A DNA stretch of 6,722 nt from Tannerella sp. GTDB taxonomy: Bacteria; Bacteroidota; Bacteroidia; Bacteroidales; Tannerellaceae. Under the pieces are notes generated by a model. The model was given only the letters and a program-made list of their open reading frames with translations. It did no database searches and was not told the origin of the DNA. Shown one piece after another: positions 1 through 6,330 of the stretch (position 1 is the stretch's first letter; the number at the start of each line of letters is the position of its first letter). The DNA lies in NCBI GenBank assembly GCA_031269635.1, contig JAISYY010000243.1, forward strand, positions 1 through 6,722, read 5' to 3'. The position numbers and the translations under genes are program-made.

Positions 1-16
1 CGTTGTGTATTATATT

Positions 17-1111
17 CTACTTGATAATTAATTTATCAGTTACTGCTTTATAAGCTCCTTTCTTATCATTGATCCTGATCTGGATAACATATTCTCCGGC
101 GTTCGCACCCGTAGCGTCCGGATGTTTGTGGAATGTATATTCTTTTACGTCGCCGGACGCAAAGTCTTCGGAGAAGGTTTGGTCGTAATAATAGGTTGAC
201 GGAGCGTCGGCTTTATAGATGCGAACGCGAATTGATGTCAACGGATCTGTGGCCGTCACCTTGAACTCGGTATGGATATCGGATGCCTCAGATTCGTTAT
301 CCTGGCCAACTTTCAAATCCGACACGGTAATGCCGGTTTCTTTAATTTCCACTTCCATTGCCTCTTCCAGCGCTTTTCCATTCCTGTCATACACTTTAAA
401 GTGCAGATGATAATCACCTGCGGGAGCATTGTCCGGGATCAGTACATGTTTGTGGAAATTTTCCACTACGGTTTCCCCATTATACGCATAAGTCGTATCT
501 ATTTCGAAAGCGATGGTTCCTTCGCCATGCATCATTAAATAGATTTTATCCACTCCGTTTTCCGCTGTTATTGACACCGCCTCTATCACCGGCGCTGTTC
601 CGATATAACCTGTTTTATTATCCGGGAAATCATGTCCCGAACCAAAGGTTAAACCGTTTATTTCGATATTGACCGGAGCCTCTTCAATTATCAATTCCGC
701 TTCGGCCGTTGTGGTTTGCCCTTCTTTGTCCGTTACGGTCAGGTGCAAGTGGTATTCGCCGGCAGGCGTTTCTGCGGGAATATCAATATGTTCGTGAAAT
801 TCCGCATTTTTCACTCCGATATACTTGCCATCGGTGTATGATTCTTCAATCTCAAAACTGCCGCCTTCTTCCTGGTGAATTTCAACGTCAATTCGTGCAA
901 TTAACCCTTCGGCGACAATTGTCGCTTCAAGGTGCAGGTCGTCTCCGGCGGTTACTGTACCTTCGGGTGCATCGTGGCTACCGACTTCGGTGATGGTGAT
1001 TACCGGCTTTGCCGGTTTTGGTTCGTCTTCTTCTTTGCAGGACGAAAGAGCGAGCATGCCTGCGCTCATACTTACGAGGAATAAAATCCTCAACATTACT
1101 TTTCTGTTCAT
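17..1111 (-). CDS. DUF4625-like three-repeat, His-rich surface lipoprotein
   Basis: A 364-residue predicted lipoprotein of unknown function. Residues 1-24 form a lipoprotein signal peptide (Arg/Lys N-terminus, hydrophobic core, LSSC lipobox), so Cys25 should be lipidated. The next residues, KEEDE, resemble the acidic export signal that sends Bacteroidetes lipoproteins to the outer surface. Three beta-rich repeats of about 105-113 residues follow (36-143, 146-258, 260-364). Repeats 1 and 2 share FHxHxxIP, then AG(E/D)YHLH and a D(K/R)(E/N)G turn; repeat 3 keeps FHKH and GEY but has VIQ for HLH. There are 16 histidines and only one cysteine, the lipobox one. The repeat pattern looks to me like the DUF4625 family, recognised from memory and not searched. 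The many paired HxH motifs suggest metal binding, which is inference. The gene is the last on this strand, 214 bases after ispG, with its own promoter and a palindromic operator candidate. The ATG is followed directly by the signal peptide, so the start is secure. Confidence 0.85.
   Translation of the reverse strand: MNRKVMLRILFLVSMSAGMLALSSCKEEDEPKPAKPVITITEVGSHDAPEGTVTAGDDLHLEATIVAEGLIARIDVEIHQEEGGSFEIEESYTDGKYIGVKNAEFHEHIDIPAETPAGEYHLHLTVTDKEGQTTTAEAELIIEEAPVNIEINGLTFGSGHDFPDNKTGYIGTAPVIEAVSITAENGVDKIYLMMHGEGTIAFEIDTTYAYNGETVVENFHKHVLIPDNAPAGDYHLHFKVYDRNGKALEEAMEVEIKETGITVSDLKVGQDNESEASDIHTEFKVTATDPLTSIRVRIYKADAPSTYYYDQTFSEDFASGDVKEYTFHKHPDATGANAGEYVIQIRINDKKGAYKAVTDKLIIK
20..1006 (-). repeat. 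Three tandem protein repeats inside the lipoprotein gene
   Basis: Repeat 1 is at about 683-1006, repeat 2 at about 338-676 and repeat 3 at about 20-334 (minus strand, so repeat 1 is rightmost). The shared frame is a first strand with GSH or GSGHD, a histidine in an (E/M)(I/M)H strand (H79, H195; Tyr299 in repeat 3), FHxH (H106/H108, H220/H222, H328/H330), then 15 residues later HLH (H121/H123, H235/H237; absent in repeat 3). Repeats 1 and 2 are much closer to each other than to repeat 3. They are diverged at DNA level and are best seen in protein. Confidence 0.8.
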
Positions 1112-1212
1112 TTACTTAAAAAATTAAAATTAAACATATATATAAGGGAACAACAGCATAAATATTAATTTTTTATGTGTTTTTACCCGTTCAAACTTCC
1201 TTATTAACGCCA

Positions 1213-1243
1213 CAAAGTTACAATAATATTTTAATAATGCAAC
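1213..1243 (-). promoter_or_regulatory. Bacteroidetes-type promoter of the lipoprotein gene
   Basis: Reading the minus strand, GTTG (1243-1240) as the -33 box is followed by 19 bases and then TAACTTTG (1220-1213), a full match to the TAnnTTTG -7 box. Transcription should begin near 1207, giving a leader of about 95 bases before the ATG at 1111. The -33 box lies in one arm of the inverted repeat at 1232-1258. Only three of the four -33 bases match TTTG. The call rests on pattern and spacing, not on data. Confidence 0.7.
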
Positions 1244-1258
1244 GGTGTTGCATTATTA
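1232..1258. promoter_or_regulatory. Perfect 12-base inverted repeat, candidate repressor operator
   Basis: The arm TAATAATGCAAC (1232-1243) and its exact reverse complement GTTGCATTATTA (1247-1258) flank the spacer GGT. The odd-length, AT-rich, perfectly symmetric layout with a TGCAAC/GTTGCA core fits a site for a dimeric winged-helix repressor such as the Fur/Zur family. It covers the -33 box of the lipoprotein promoter, so a bound protein would block transcription. It is unlikely to be a terminator for ispG: on the minus strand the bases after the stem are AAAATATTATTG, with no T run. The regulator's identity is inference. Confidence 0.6.
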
Positions 1259-1325
1259 TTTTTAGAAAATCTTTCGCTTTCGGTTTTTTCTTATGATCTG
1301 TGAATTTCAGAAAGGATGGTATTTT

Positions 1326-3215
1326 TTATTGTTTCCGGCTGTTTATCAGTTCTATAAGCCGTGTTACCGCATCCTCTTCGGGAATGTTTTTCGAGATACA
1401 TTCTTTGCCTTTATATAAACTTATCCGTCCCCGTCCGGCGCCTATATAGCCGTAGTCGGCGTCGGCCATTTCTCCCGGTCCGTTGACGATGCAACCCATA
1501 ATGCCTATTTTAAGACCCGGCATGTGGGAGGTGGCGGATTTTATCCGTGCGATTGTTTTTTGCAGGTTGAATAATGTCCTGCCGCATCCGGGACATGAAA
1601 TGTATTCCGTTTTACTGATGCGTACGCGAGCGGCCTGTAAAATACCGAACATATAATTGTCAAGGGTCATGGTATTACATTTTGCATCCGTTTCGTCTGT
1701 ACATTTATTATATAGCATGATTCCGTCGCCAAATCCGTCCGTAAGCAGTGCGCCGAAATCTGCCGCGGCTTTTATCTGAAGGGATTCTTTGTCGGTTTCA
1801 TTGTATTCGCGGCGAAGTACGACAGGTACATCACATTCCGTCTCCAACAAACGATGCATAAACGCTCTCATTTCTCCCACGCAGTTGATATGTGTACTGT
1901 TCAGTATGACGACTGTCTGTTTATCTGTTTTTAGGAGTTGAAGCATATCATCGTCCAAGTCGCCGTATGTCAGATTAATAAATTTGGTTTCCGCGTCGCA
2001 CTTGATGAACTCGTCTTTTTCATGAATGGAAAAACAGGGATATACTTTTGTTTGCGGATACAGGTTCGCAGTTTCTGTTGAATGTAGGTTTGCCGCGTCG
2101 ACGATATATTTAATGTAGGGCGAATCCGTAATGTTTTCCGGTGTGGTATATATCCAGTCCGGTTTGAGATTATTATCGCTACTCATCCTGCCGGAAACAT
2201 CCGCATTGTCGCATGTTCTCCTGTCGGATACGACAACAGGCGACCTGTCGCCTCCGATTCCGTTTACGACCCTGCTTTTACGCCTTACCGGGCGTATCGG
2301 GTTGTATAATGGCGATGCAACAGCACGTATGGGTACATGATTTTCACGTATGGAAATGTAGTCCGCCAATTTGCGGGCGACGGGCATTTCCGCTTCGGGA
2401 TCTTCGCTTAATGATACGCGAATAGTATCCCCGATACCGTCCGAAAGCAACGTCCCTATCCCCACCGCGCTTTTTATCCGGCCGTCTTCGCCGTCTCCGG
2501 CTTCCGTCACACCGAGATGCAACGGATAATTCATACCTTCGGCATCCATTGTGCGGACTAATAGCCGCGCGGTGCGTATCATAACGACCGTATTGGATGC
2601 TTTAATTGATATAACGACATGCTCAAAATTATTTTCGGCGCACAAGCGCAGAAATTCCATGCACGATTCGACCATGCCTTCAGGCGTATCTCCGTACCGG
2701 CTCATGATACGGTCGGAAAGCGAACCGTGGTTAACGCCTATGCGTATCGCCGTATTATTTTCACGACACAGTTTCAGGAACGGAACAAAACGGTCGCGTA
2801 TTTTTTGTAATTCTGCAGCATACGTCAGGTCGGTGTATTCCGTTTTTTCAAATTTGCGCGTTTTGTCGACGTAATTACCCGGATTAATACGGACTTTTTC
2901 GACGTATAACGCGGCAACATCGGCGGCTTTGGGATTGAAATGAATATCTGCGATAAGAGGAGTATCGTATCCTTTCTCATAAAGCGTTTTGCGTATGTTC
3001 TGCAAATTTCGGGCTTCACGTTCGCCCTGGGCTGTAAAACGGACATATTCGGCGCCGGCTTCTATCATGCGTAGGGCCTGTTCGACGGCAGCATCCGTAT
3101 CCATTGTGGAAACGTTGGCCATGGACTGGATACGGATGGGATTTGTTCCGCCTAAAGGTATGTTTCCAATTTGCACAACGGACGAAAGCCGGCGTTTATA
3201 ATTGAATAAATCCAT
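1326..3215 (-). CDS. ispG: 4-hydroxy-3-methylbut-2-en-1-yl diphosphate synthase, long form
   Basis: IspG (GcpE) makes HMBPP from methylerythritol cyclodiphosphate in the penultimate step of the cytoplasmic MEP isoprenoid pathway, using a 4Fe-4S cluster and an electron donor such as flavodoxin or ferredoxin. The 629-residue protein has an N-terminal TIM barrel (about 10-290; PIRIQSM at 26-32, ADIHFNP at 89-95, RIGVNHGSL at 158-166, HLGVTEAGDGEDG at 233-245). An insertion of about 235 residues (290-525) follows, then the C-terminal cluster domain. Cluster ligands are visible: Cys541 and Cys544 in SCPGCGRT, Cys575 in GCIVNGPGE, and Glu582. The usual proteobacterial enzyme has about 370 residues; the insert marks the long form known from Bacteroidetes, Chlamydiae and plants. 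All key residues are present, so it should be active. The start ATG overlaps the purE stop by one base (TAATG), implying translational coupling. No clear terminator was found after the stop. Confidence 0.97.
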   Translation of the reverse strand: MDLFNYKRRLSSVVQIGNIPLGGTNPIRIQSMANVSTMDTDAAVEQALRMIEAGAEYVRFTAQGEREARNLQNIRKTLYEKGYDTPLIADIHFNPKAADVAALYVEKVRINPGNYVDKTRKFEKTEYTDLTYAAELQKIRDRFVPFLKLCRENNTAIRIGVNHGSLSDRIMSRYGDTPEGMVESCMEFLRLCAENNFEHVVISIKASNTVVMIRTARLLVRTMDAEGMNYPLHLGVTEAGDGEDGRIKSAVGIGTLLSDGIGDTIRVSLSEDPEAEMPVARKLADYISIRENHVPIRAVASPLYNPIRPVRRKSRVVNGIGGDRSPVVVSDRRTCDNADVSGRMSSDNNLKPDWIYTTPENITDSPYIKYIVDAANLHSTETANLYPQTKVYPCFSIHEKDEFIKCDAETKFINLTYGDLDDDMLQLLKTDKQTVVILNSTHINCVGEMRAFMHRLLETECDVPVVLRREYNETDKESLQIKAAADFGALLTDGFGDGIMLYNKCTDETDAKCNTMTLDNYMFGILQAARVRISKTEYISCPGCGRTLFNLQKTIARIKSATSHMPGLKIGIMGCIVNGPGEMADADYGYIGAGRGRISLYKGKECISKNIPEEDAVTRLIELINSRKQ

Positions 3216-3721
3216 TAATTGGTTTTATATTTGTAGGAAATATTTTTCAGTTCTTCGTTCGCTTTGACGATTTTATTTTTAAGGCTTTCTTTATAGGCAG
3301 CTAATTTTATCCCTAATTCTTTGTCGCCGGTAGAAAGTATTTGAGCGGCAAGGATCGCGCTGTTCAGGGCGCCGTTAATGCCGACAGTGGCGACGGGTAT
3401 TCCCGGAGGCATCTGCACGATGGCTAAGAGCGCATCCATTCCGTCGAGGGAAGAGTTGATCGGCACGCCTATGACCGGGATTGTAGTCATGGAGGCGATT
3501 ACGCCGCAGAGATGCGCGGCCATTCCGGCTGCGGCGATGATCACTTTAATACCGCGCCTTTCCGCACCTTTTGCAAATTCTTCCACAGTTTCCGGCGTGC
3601 GGTGCGCCGATAAAGCGTGCATCTCAAAAGGAATTTCCATTTCATTGAGAAATGCAGCCGCCTTTTCCATGACAGGCAAGTCTGACGTACTGCCCATAAT
3701 AATACTTACAATAGGATTCAT
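3215..3721 (-). CDS. purE: N5-carboxyaminoimidazole ribonucleotide mutase (PurE)
   Basis: PurE turns N5-CAIR into CAIR in cytoplasmic de novo purine synthesis, normally after PurK. The 168-residue length is normal for the small bacterial enzyme. Visible motifs are the phosphate/substrate-binding MGSTSDLPVM (9-18), the SAHRTPE loop (38-44) with the catalytic His40, GMAAHL (66-71) and the IVQMPPGIPVATV stretch (101-113). The AAHLxG loop points to the class I mutase, not the animal-type carboxylase. Cys72 stands where this loop usually has proline (HLPG). No purK is in the window. The gene starts 17 bases after the rpoN stop and ends on the ispG start, so it is very likely cotranscribed with both; no TAnnTTTG box was seen just upstream of its start. 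Confidence 0.95.
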   Translation of the reverse strand: MNPIVSIIMGSTSDLPVMEKAAAFLNEMEIPFEMHALSAHRTPETVEEFAKGAERRGIKVIIAAAGMAAHLCGVIASMTTIPVIGVPINSSLDGMDALLAIVQMPPGIPVATVGINGALNSAILAAQILSTGDKELGIKLAAYKESLKNKIVKANEELKNISYKYKTN

Positions 3722-3738
3722 ATTCGATGTTTGTTAAT

Positions 3739-5190
3739 TTACGTTTCTTTTCTCATTCGTGCGACCGGTATTTCGAGTTGTTCGCGGTATTTTGCTACGG
3801 TACGGCGTGCTATCAGATAACCTTTCGCGTTGAGTATGGAGGTAAGTTCCTCGTCCGTGACCGGTTTTTTCTTGTTTTCCGCGTCAATTTCATCCTTTAT
3901 TATCCGTTTAATTTTACGGGTTGAGATTGTTTCGCCGCTTTTCGTTTGCGCAGATTCGGAAAAGAAGAATTTCAGCGGATATATGCCGAAGTTTGTTTGT
4001 ACGTATTTACTGCTGCTTACACGTGAAATGGTAGATATGTCATAACCGGTTCGTTCTGCAATATCTTTAAGTATCATCGGTTTCAGTCTGCTTTCGTCCC
4101 CGGTCAAAAAAAACTCTTCCTGCAGGAGGATAATAGATTCCATTGTACGTTGCATGGTCTCATGCCGTTGACGGACGGCGTCAATAAATCCCTGGGCGGC
4201 GTCTAATTTCTGTTTTACAAAGAGTACCGCGTCACGCATTTCCGGCGTTTGATTGACTTTATTGCCTGTATAATCTTTCAGCATGTCGGAATATTCCCGG
4301 TTTACTCGCAAATCGGGAATACCGCGATTGTTGAGTGTTAAAGATATTTCTCCGCTATTTGTTTCCACGATGAAATCCGGGACTACGCGATTCATCAGGG
4401 TGGTCATCGAATTGTCCCAGTTACTTCCCGGTTTAGGATTAAGCGAAGTGATTTCGTGTATAACTGCTTTCATCTGTTTTTCGTCAATATCAAGTATTTT
4501 TTGTATCTTATCATAATGTTTGCGCGTAAATTCCTCAAAATAATTTGTCAGAATCTCAATCGCCAAGGTTGTTTCTCTTGTTTTTTTGCGTTTTTTTAAC
4601 TGAAGAATCAGACATTCCTGCAAATTTTGCGCTCCTATGCCGGGCGGATCAAGTTCCTGTATGATCTTCAATATTTCGACCAGTTCTTTTTCATTCATAT
4701 CTTCTCCCGACTGAAATACGATATCGTCGGCGATCGCGCTCATATCGCGTCGCAGATAACCGTCGTCATCAATGTTGCCGATTATATATTCACTGATTTT
4801 CTTTTCCTTATCGGACAACTCGTTTAACTGCAGTTGTTGAAGAAGGTAATCGGAGAGAGACTGCTCGTTATTGAAAAAAACGATATCCTTACGTTCTTCT
4901 TTATTACTTATTTCCGTAAGTTTATACTCCGGGATATCGTCTTCGCTTATATAATCTCCAAGCGACAGGTCTTCGTTGAAATCCTGATTGTCGGGAGCGT
5001 CGTTCTCCATATCATAATCCTGTTCGTCCGAATGATCCAACCCTTCTTCGAGCGCCGGATTCTCGTCGAGTTCGTTTTTTATCCGCTCTTCGATTTCGAG
5101 TGCGGGAAGTTCCAACATCCTGATCGTCTGTATCTGTTGCGGCGAAAGACGTTGTTGTTGTTTAAGCTGTTGTTGCTGTTTAAGCGCCAT
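3739..5190 (-). CDS. rpoN: RNA polymerase sigma-54 factor (RpoN)
   Basis: Sigma-54 directs RNA polymerase to -24/-12 promoters and needs an AAA+ enhancer-binding activator. From the ATG at 5190 the protein has 483 residues, normal for the family. Order: the Gln-rich activator-interacting region I (1-48, with LKQQQRLSPQQIQ and LDENPALEEG), an acidic linker (50-95), the core-binding domain (about 105-300, with LDPPGIGAQNL at 180-190 and NPKPG at 251-255), the helix-turn-helix part (about 370-411, DIAERTGYDISTISR), and the RpoN box ARRTVAKYRE (461-470) that reads the -24 element. The open frame reaches back to a TTG at 5199, but the ATG gives the family-typical MALKQQQQL start. It is the first gene of the rpoN-purE-ispG block and diverges from an ECF sigma gene. 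No enhancer-binding protein is encoded here. Confidence 0.97.
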   Translation of the reverse strand: MALKQQQQLKQQQRLSPQQIQTIRMLELPALEIEERIKNELDENPALEEGLDHSDEQDYDMENDAPDNQDFNEDLSLGDYISEDDIPEYKLTEISNKEERKDIVFFNNEQSLSDYLLQQLQLNELSDKEKKISEYIIGNIDDDGYLRRDMSAIADDIVFQSGEDMNEKELVEILKIIQELDPPGIGAQNLQECLILQLKKRKKTRETTLAIEILTNYFEEFTRKHYDKIQKILDIDEKQMKAVIHEITSLNPKPGSNWDNSMTTLMNRVVPDFIVETNSGEISLTLNNRGIPDLRVNREYSDMLKDYTGNKVNQTPEMRDAVLFVKQKLDAAQGFIDAVRQRHETMQRTMESIILLQEEFFLTGDESRLKPMILKDIAERTGYDISTISRVSSSKYVQTNFGIYPLKFFFSESAQTKSGETISTRKIKRIIKDEIDAENKKKPVTDEELTSILNAKGYLIARRTVAKYREQLEIPVARMRKET

Positions 5191-5212
5191 AATATACAAT
5201 ATCTTTACGGGG

Positions 5213-5244
5213 CAAACTTACGTGAAAAATTTAACTTTACCAAG
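5213..5244 (-). promoter_or_regulatory. Candidate rpoN (operon) promoter
   Basis: On the minus strand, CTTG (5244-5241) as the -33 box, 20 bases, then TAAGTTTG (5220-5213), a full match to TAnnTTTG. Predicted transcription starts near 5206, leaving a leader of about 16 bases before the ATG at 5190. The -33 match is three of four bases. It probably also serves purE and ispG. Confidence 0.55.
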
Positions 5245-5270
5245 TTCATGCATTTTTTAAATGAATAAAT

Positions 5271-5301
5271 TTTGTATTCCTCACGGCTTATATTATCTTT
5301 G
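5271..5301 (+). promoter_or_regulatory. Promoter of the ECF sigma operon
   Basis: TTTG (5271-5274), exactly 19 bases, then TATCTTTG (5294-5301): a complete match to the Bacteroidetes housekeeping promoter. Transcription should begin near 5308. The ATG at 5261 is therefore upstream of the transcript, which supports the sigma start at 5330. Because it fits the primary sigma pattern, basal expression should not depend on the ECF factor itself. Confidence 0.7.
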
Positions 5302-5329
5302 TGCGGTGAATGACAGAAAGTTAATTTAT

Positions 5330-5881
5330 ATGCGGCAATTTGTAGAAGAAGATGTAGTGAAGCGCCTGCGCGATCCGAAAACACAAAGGGATGCGTTTGG
5401 GGATGTTGTTGCAGTATATAGTGAAAAATTGTACTGGCAGATACGCAAGATGGTTTTGGGTCATGAAGACGCGAATGATATCTTGCAGAATACTTTTTTA
5501 AAAGCATGGGTGAATCTTGACAGTTTTCGTGGAGATGCTAAATTGTCGACATGGATGTATAAGATCGCCGTTAATGAATGTATTACCTTTTTGAACAGGC
5601 AGCGTGCGATAAACAACGTTCCTCTTGACGATACGGATGTTTATCTGATAGAGACGCTTAAGGCAGATGAGTATTTTGACGGAGATGAAATTGATGAAAA
5701 GTTGCAAAAGGCTATTTCAAGTTTGCCGGAAAAACAGCGTCTTGTTTTTACGATGAAATATTATGATGATATGAAATACGAAGATATGTCGGAGATTTTA
5801 GGTACTTCGGTCGGGGCGTTGAAAGCCTCCTATCATCATGCAGTGAAAAAAATAGAGACATTTTTAACAAATGATATTTAA
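5330..5881 (+). CDS. ECF-type RNA polymerase sigma-70 factor
   Basis: A 183-residue two-domain sigma factor that binds core RNA polymerase and redirects it to stress promoters. Region 2 covers about residues 22-92, with DANDILQNTFLKAW (47-60) for core binding and FRGDAKLSTWMYKIAVNE (66-83) for -10 melting and recognition. An acidic linker (100-123) leads to region 4 (about 124-178), with SLPEKQRLVF and the helix-turn-helix around DMSEILGTSVGALKASYHH. Region 1.1 and region 3 are absent, which defines the ECF group. The frame can be extended to an ATG at 5261, but that codon lies before the likely transcription start and the extra 23 residues look unlike sigma factors, so the ATG at 5330 is preferred. 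The next genes encode a one-span membrane protein and a Spy-like exported protein, the usual company of an envelope-stress sigma. Target promoters are unknown. Confidence 0.93.
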   Translation: MRQFVEEDVVKRLRDPKTQRDAFGDVVAVYSEKLYWQIRKMVLGHEDANDILQNTFLKAWVNLDSFRGDAKLSTWMYKIAVNECITFLNRQRAINNVPLDDTDVYLIETLKADEYFDGDEIDEKLQKAISSLPEKQRLVFTMKYYDDMKYEDMSEILGTSVGALKASYHHAVKKIETFLTNDI

Positions 5882-5920
5882 ACCTTTTAATCCTGTGAAA
5901 GTCTAATTGTTCGCAGAGAG

Positions 5921-5926
5921 AGGAGG
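5921..5926 (+). promoter_or_regulatory. Strong Shine-Dalgarno AGGAGG
   Basis: AGGAGG sits 7 bases before the ATG at 5934. Such a strong site is uncommon in Bacteroidetes and decides the start of the downstream gene over the in-frame TTG at 5907. Another ATG at 5929, out of frame, is only 2 bases from the site and would give a four-residue peptide. Confidence 0.75.
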
Positions 5927-5933
5927 CTATGTT

Positions 5934-6323
5934 ATGGAAATAGATAATAAATTAAATGCGCATAAGGACAGAAATCCATTTCGTGTCCCCGATGGTTATT
6001 TTGAAAATTTCGCGGAAAATATGATGAGCCGATTGCCGGATCTTCCCGCGGAGCAGCCAAAAGTGATTTCTATGTATGACCGTGTTAAACCATGGTTGTA
6101 TATGGCCGCTGTATTTGCAGGACTGATCGTCCTGTTTAACGTTTTAAATAAGACGGCAGATATTTCTTCGGAAGATAATGGTTCCGTAAAAACCATATTG
6201 TCGGGCTTGCCTTCCGGTCAGGGGTCGGAGGCGGAAGAAAATGATGAATTTCTGGAGTATATTCATGATATGTATACGAATAAATATGCGCTTTCTTATA
6301 TGGATGATTATTGGAATAATTGA
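5934..6323 (+). CDS. Small single-span membrane protein, candidate anti-sigma factor
   Basis: A 129-residue protein of no firmly known function. The N-terminal part (1-51) carries NPFRVPDGYFENF (14-26), a motif of proteins encoded after ECF sigma genes in Bacteroidetes (recalled, not searched). One hydrophobic span (about 53-70, from PWLYMAAV to VLFNV) follows, then an acidic C-terminal part (75-129) ending in several Tyr and Asp residues. Arg50 and Lys52 before the span favour a cytoplasmic N-terminus and a periplasmic C-terminus, as in anti-sigma factors. There are no cysteines, so the HxxxCxxC zinc motif of ZAS anti-sigmas is absent. It lies 52 bases after the sigma gene and 7 bases before the Spy-like gene, so it is almost certainly in the same operon. 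The anti-sigma role is inferred from position and topology only. Confidence 0.75.
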   Translation: MEIDNKLNAHKDRNPFRVPDGYFENFAENMMSRLPDLPAEQPKVISMYDRVKPWLYMAAVFAGLIVLFNVLNKTADISSEDNGSVKTILSGLPSGQGSEAEENDEFLEYIHDMYTNKYALSYMDDYWNN

Positions 6324-6330
6324 GAAAAAA

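Noticed and set aside
1232..1258. Palindrome as a rho-independent terminator of ispG
   Set aside because: On the minus strand there is no T run after the stem, and the stem is AT-rich. A T-rich run lies only on the plus-strand side, where no gene ends.
1259..1325. Terminator directly after the ispG stop
   Set aside because: Only 3-4 base stems were found, none followed by a convincing T run on the minus strand.
2551..2874. 107-residue plus-strand open frame inside ispG
   Set aside because: It is a shadow of the strongly conserved ispG barrel on the other strand.
3378..3737. 119-residue plus-strand open frame antisense to purE
   Set aside because: It follows the codon pattern of purE in the opposite strand and has no domain or ribosome site of its own.
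5191..5199. TTG start for RpoN giving three extra residues
   Set aside because: The ATG at 5190 gives the typical MALKQQQQL start; the TTG has no supporting signal.
4834..5268. 144-residue plus-strand hydrophobic open frame antisense to rpoN
   Set aside because: Its hydrophobic look comes from reading the acidic, Gln-rich N-terminal codons of rpoN in reverse complement.
5261..5329. N-terminal extension of the ECF sigma factor from the ATG at 5261
   Set aside because: It lies across and upstream of the TTTG-N19-TATCTTTG promoter, and the extra residues do not look like sigma region 2. The ATG at 5330 is preferred.
5205..5507. 100-residue minus-strand open frame across the divergent promoter region
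   Set aside because: It is antisense to the sigma gene and both promoters, has no recognisable domain, and its composition looks random.
5907..5933. TTG start for the membrane protein giving nine extra residues
   Set aside because: The AGGAGG at 5921-5926 lies inside this extension and is well spaced for the ATG at 5934.
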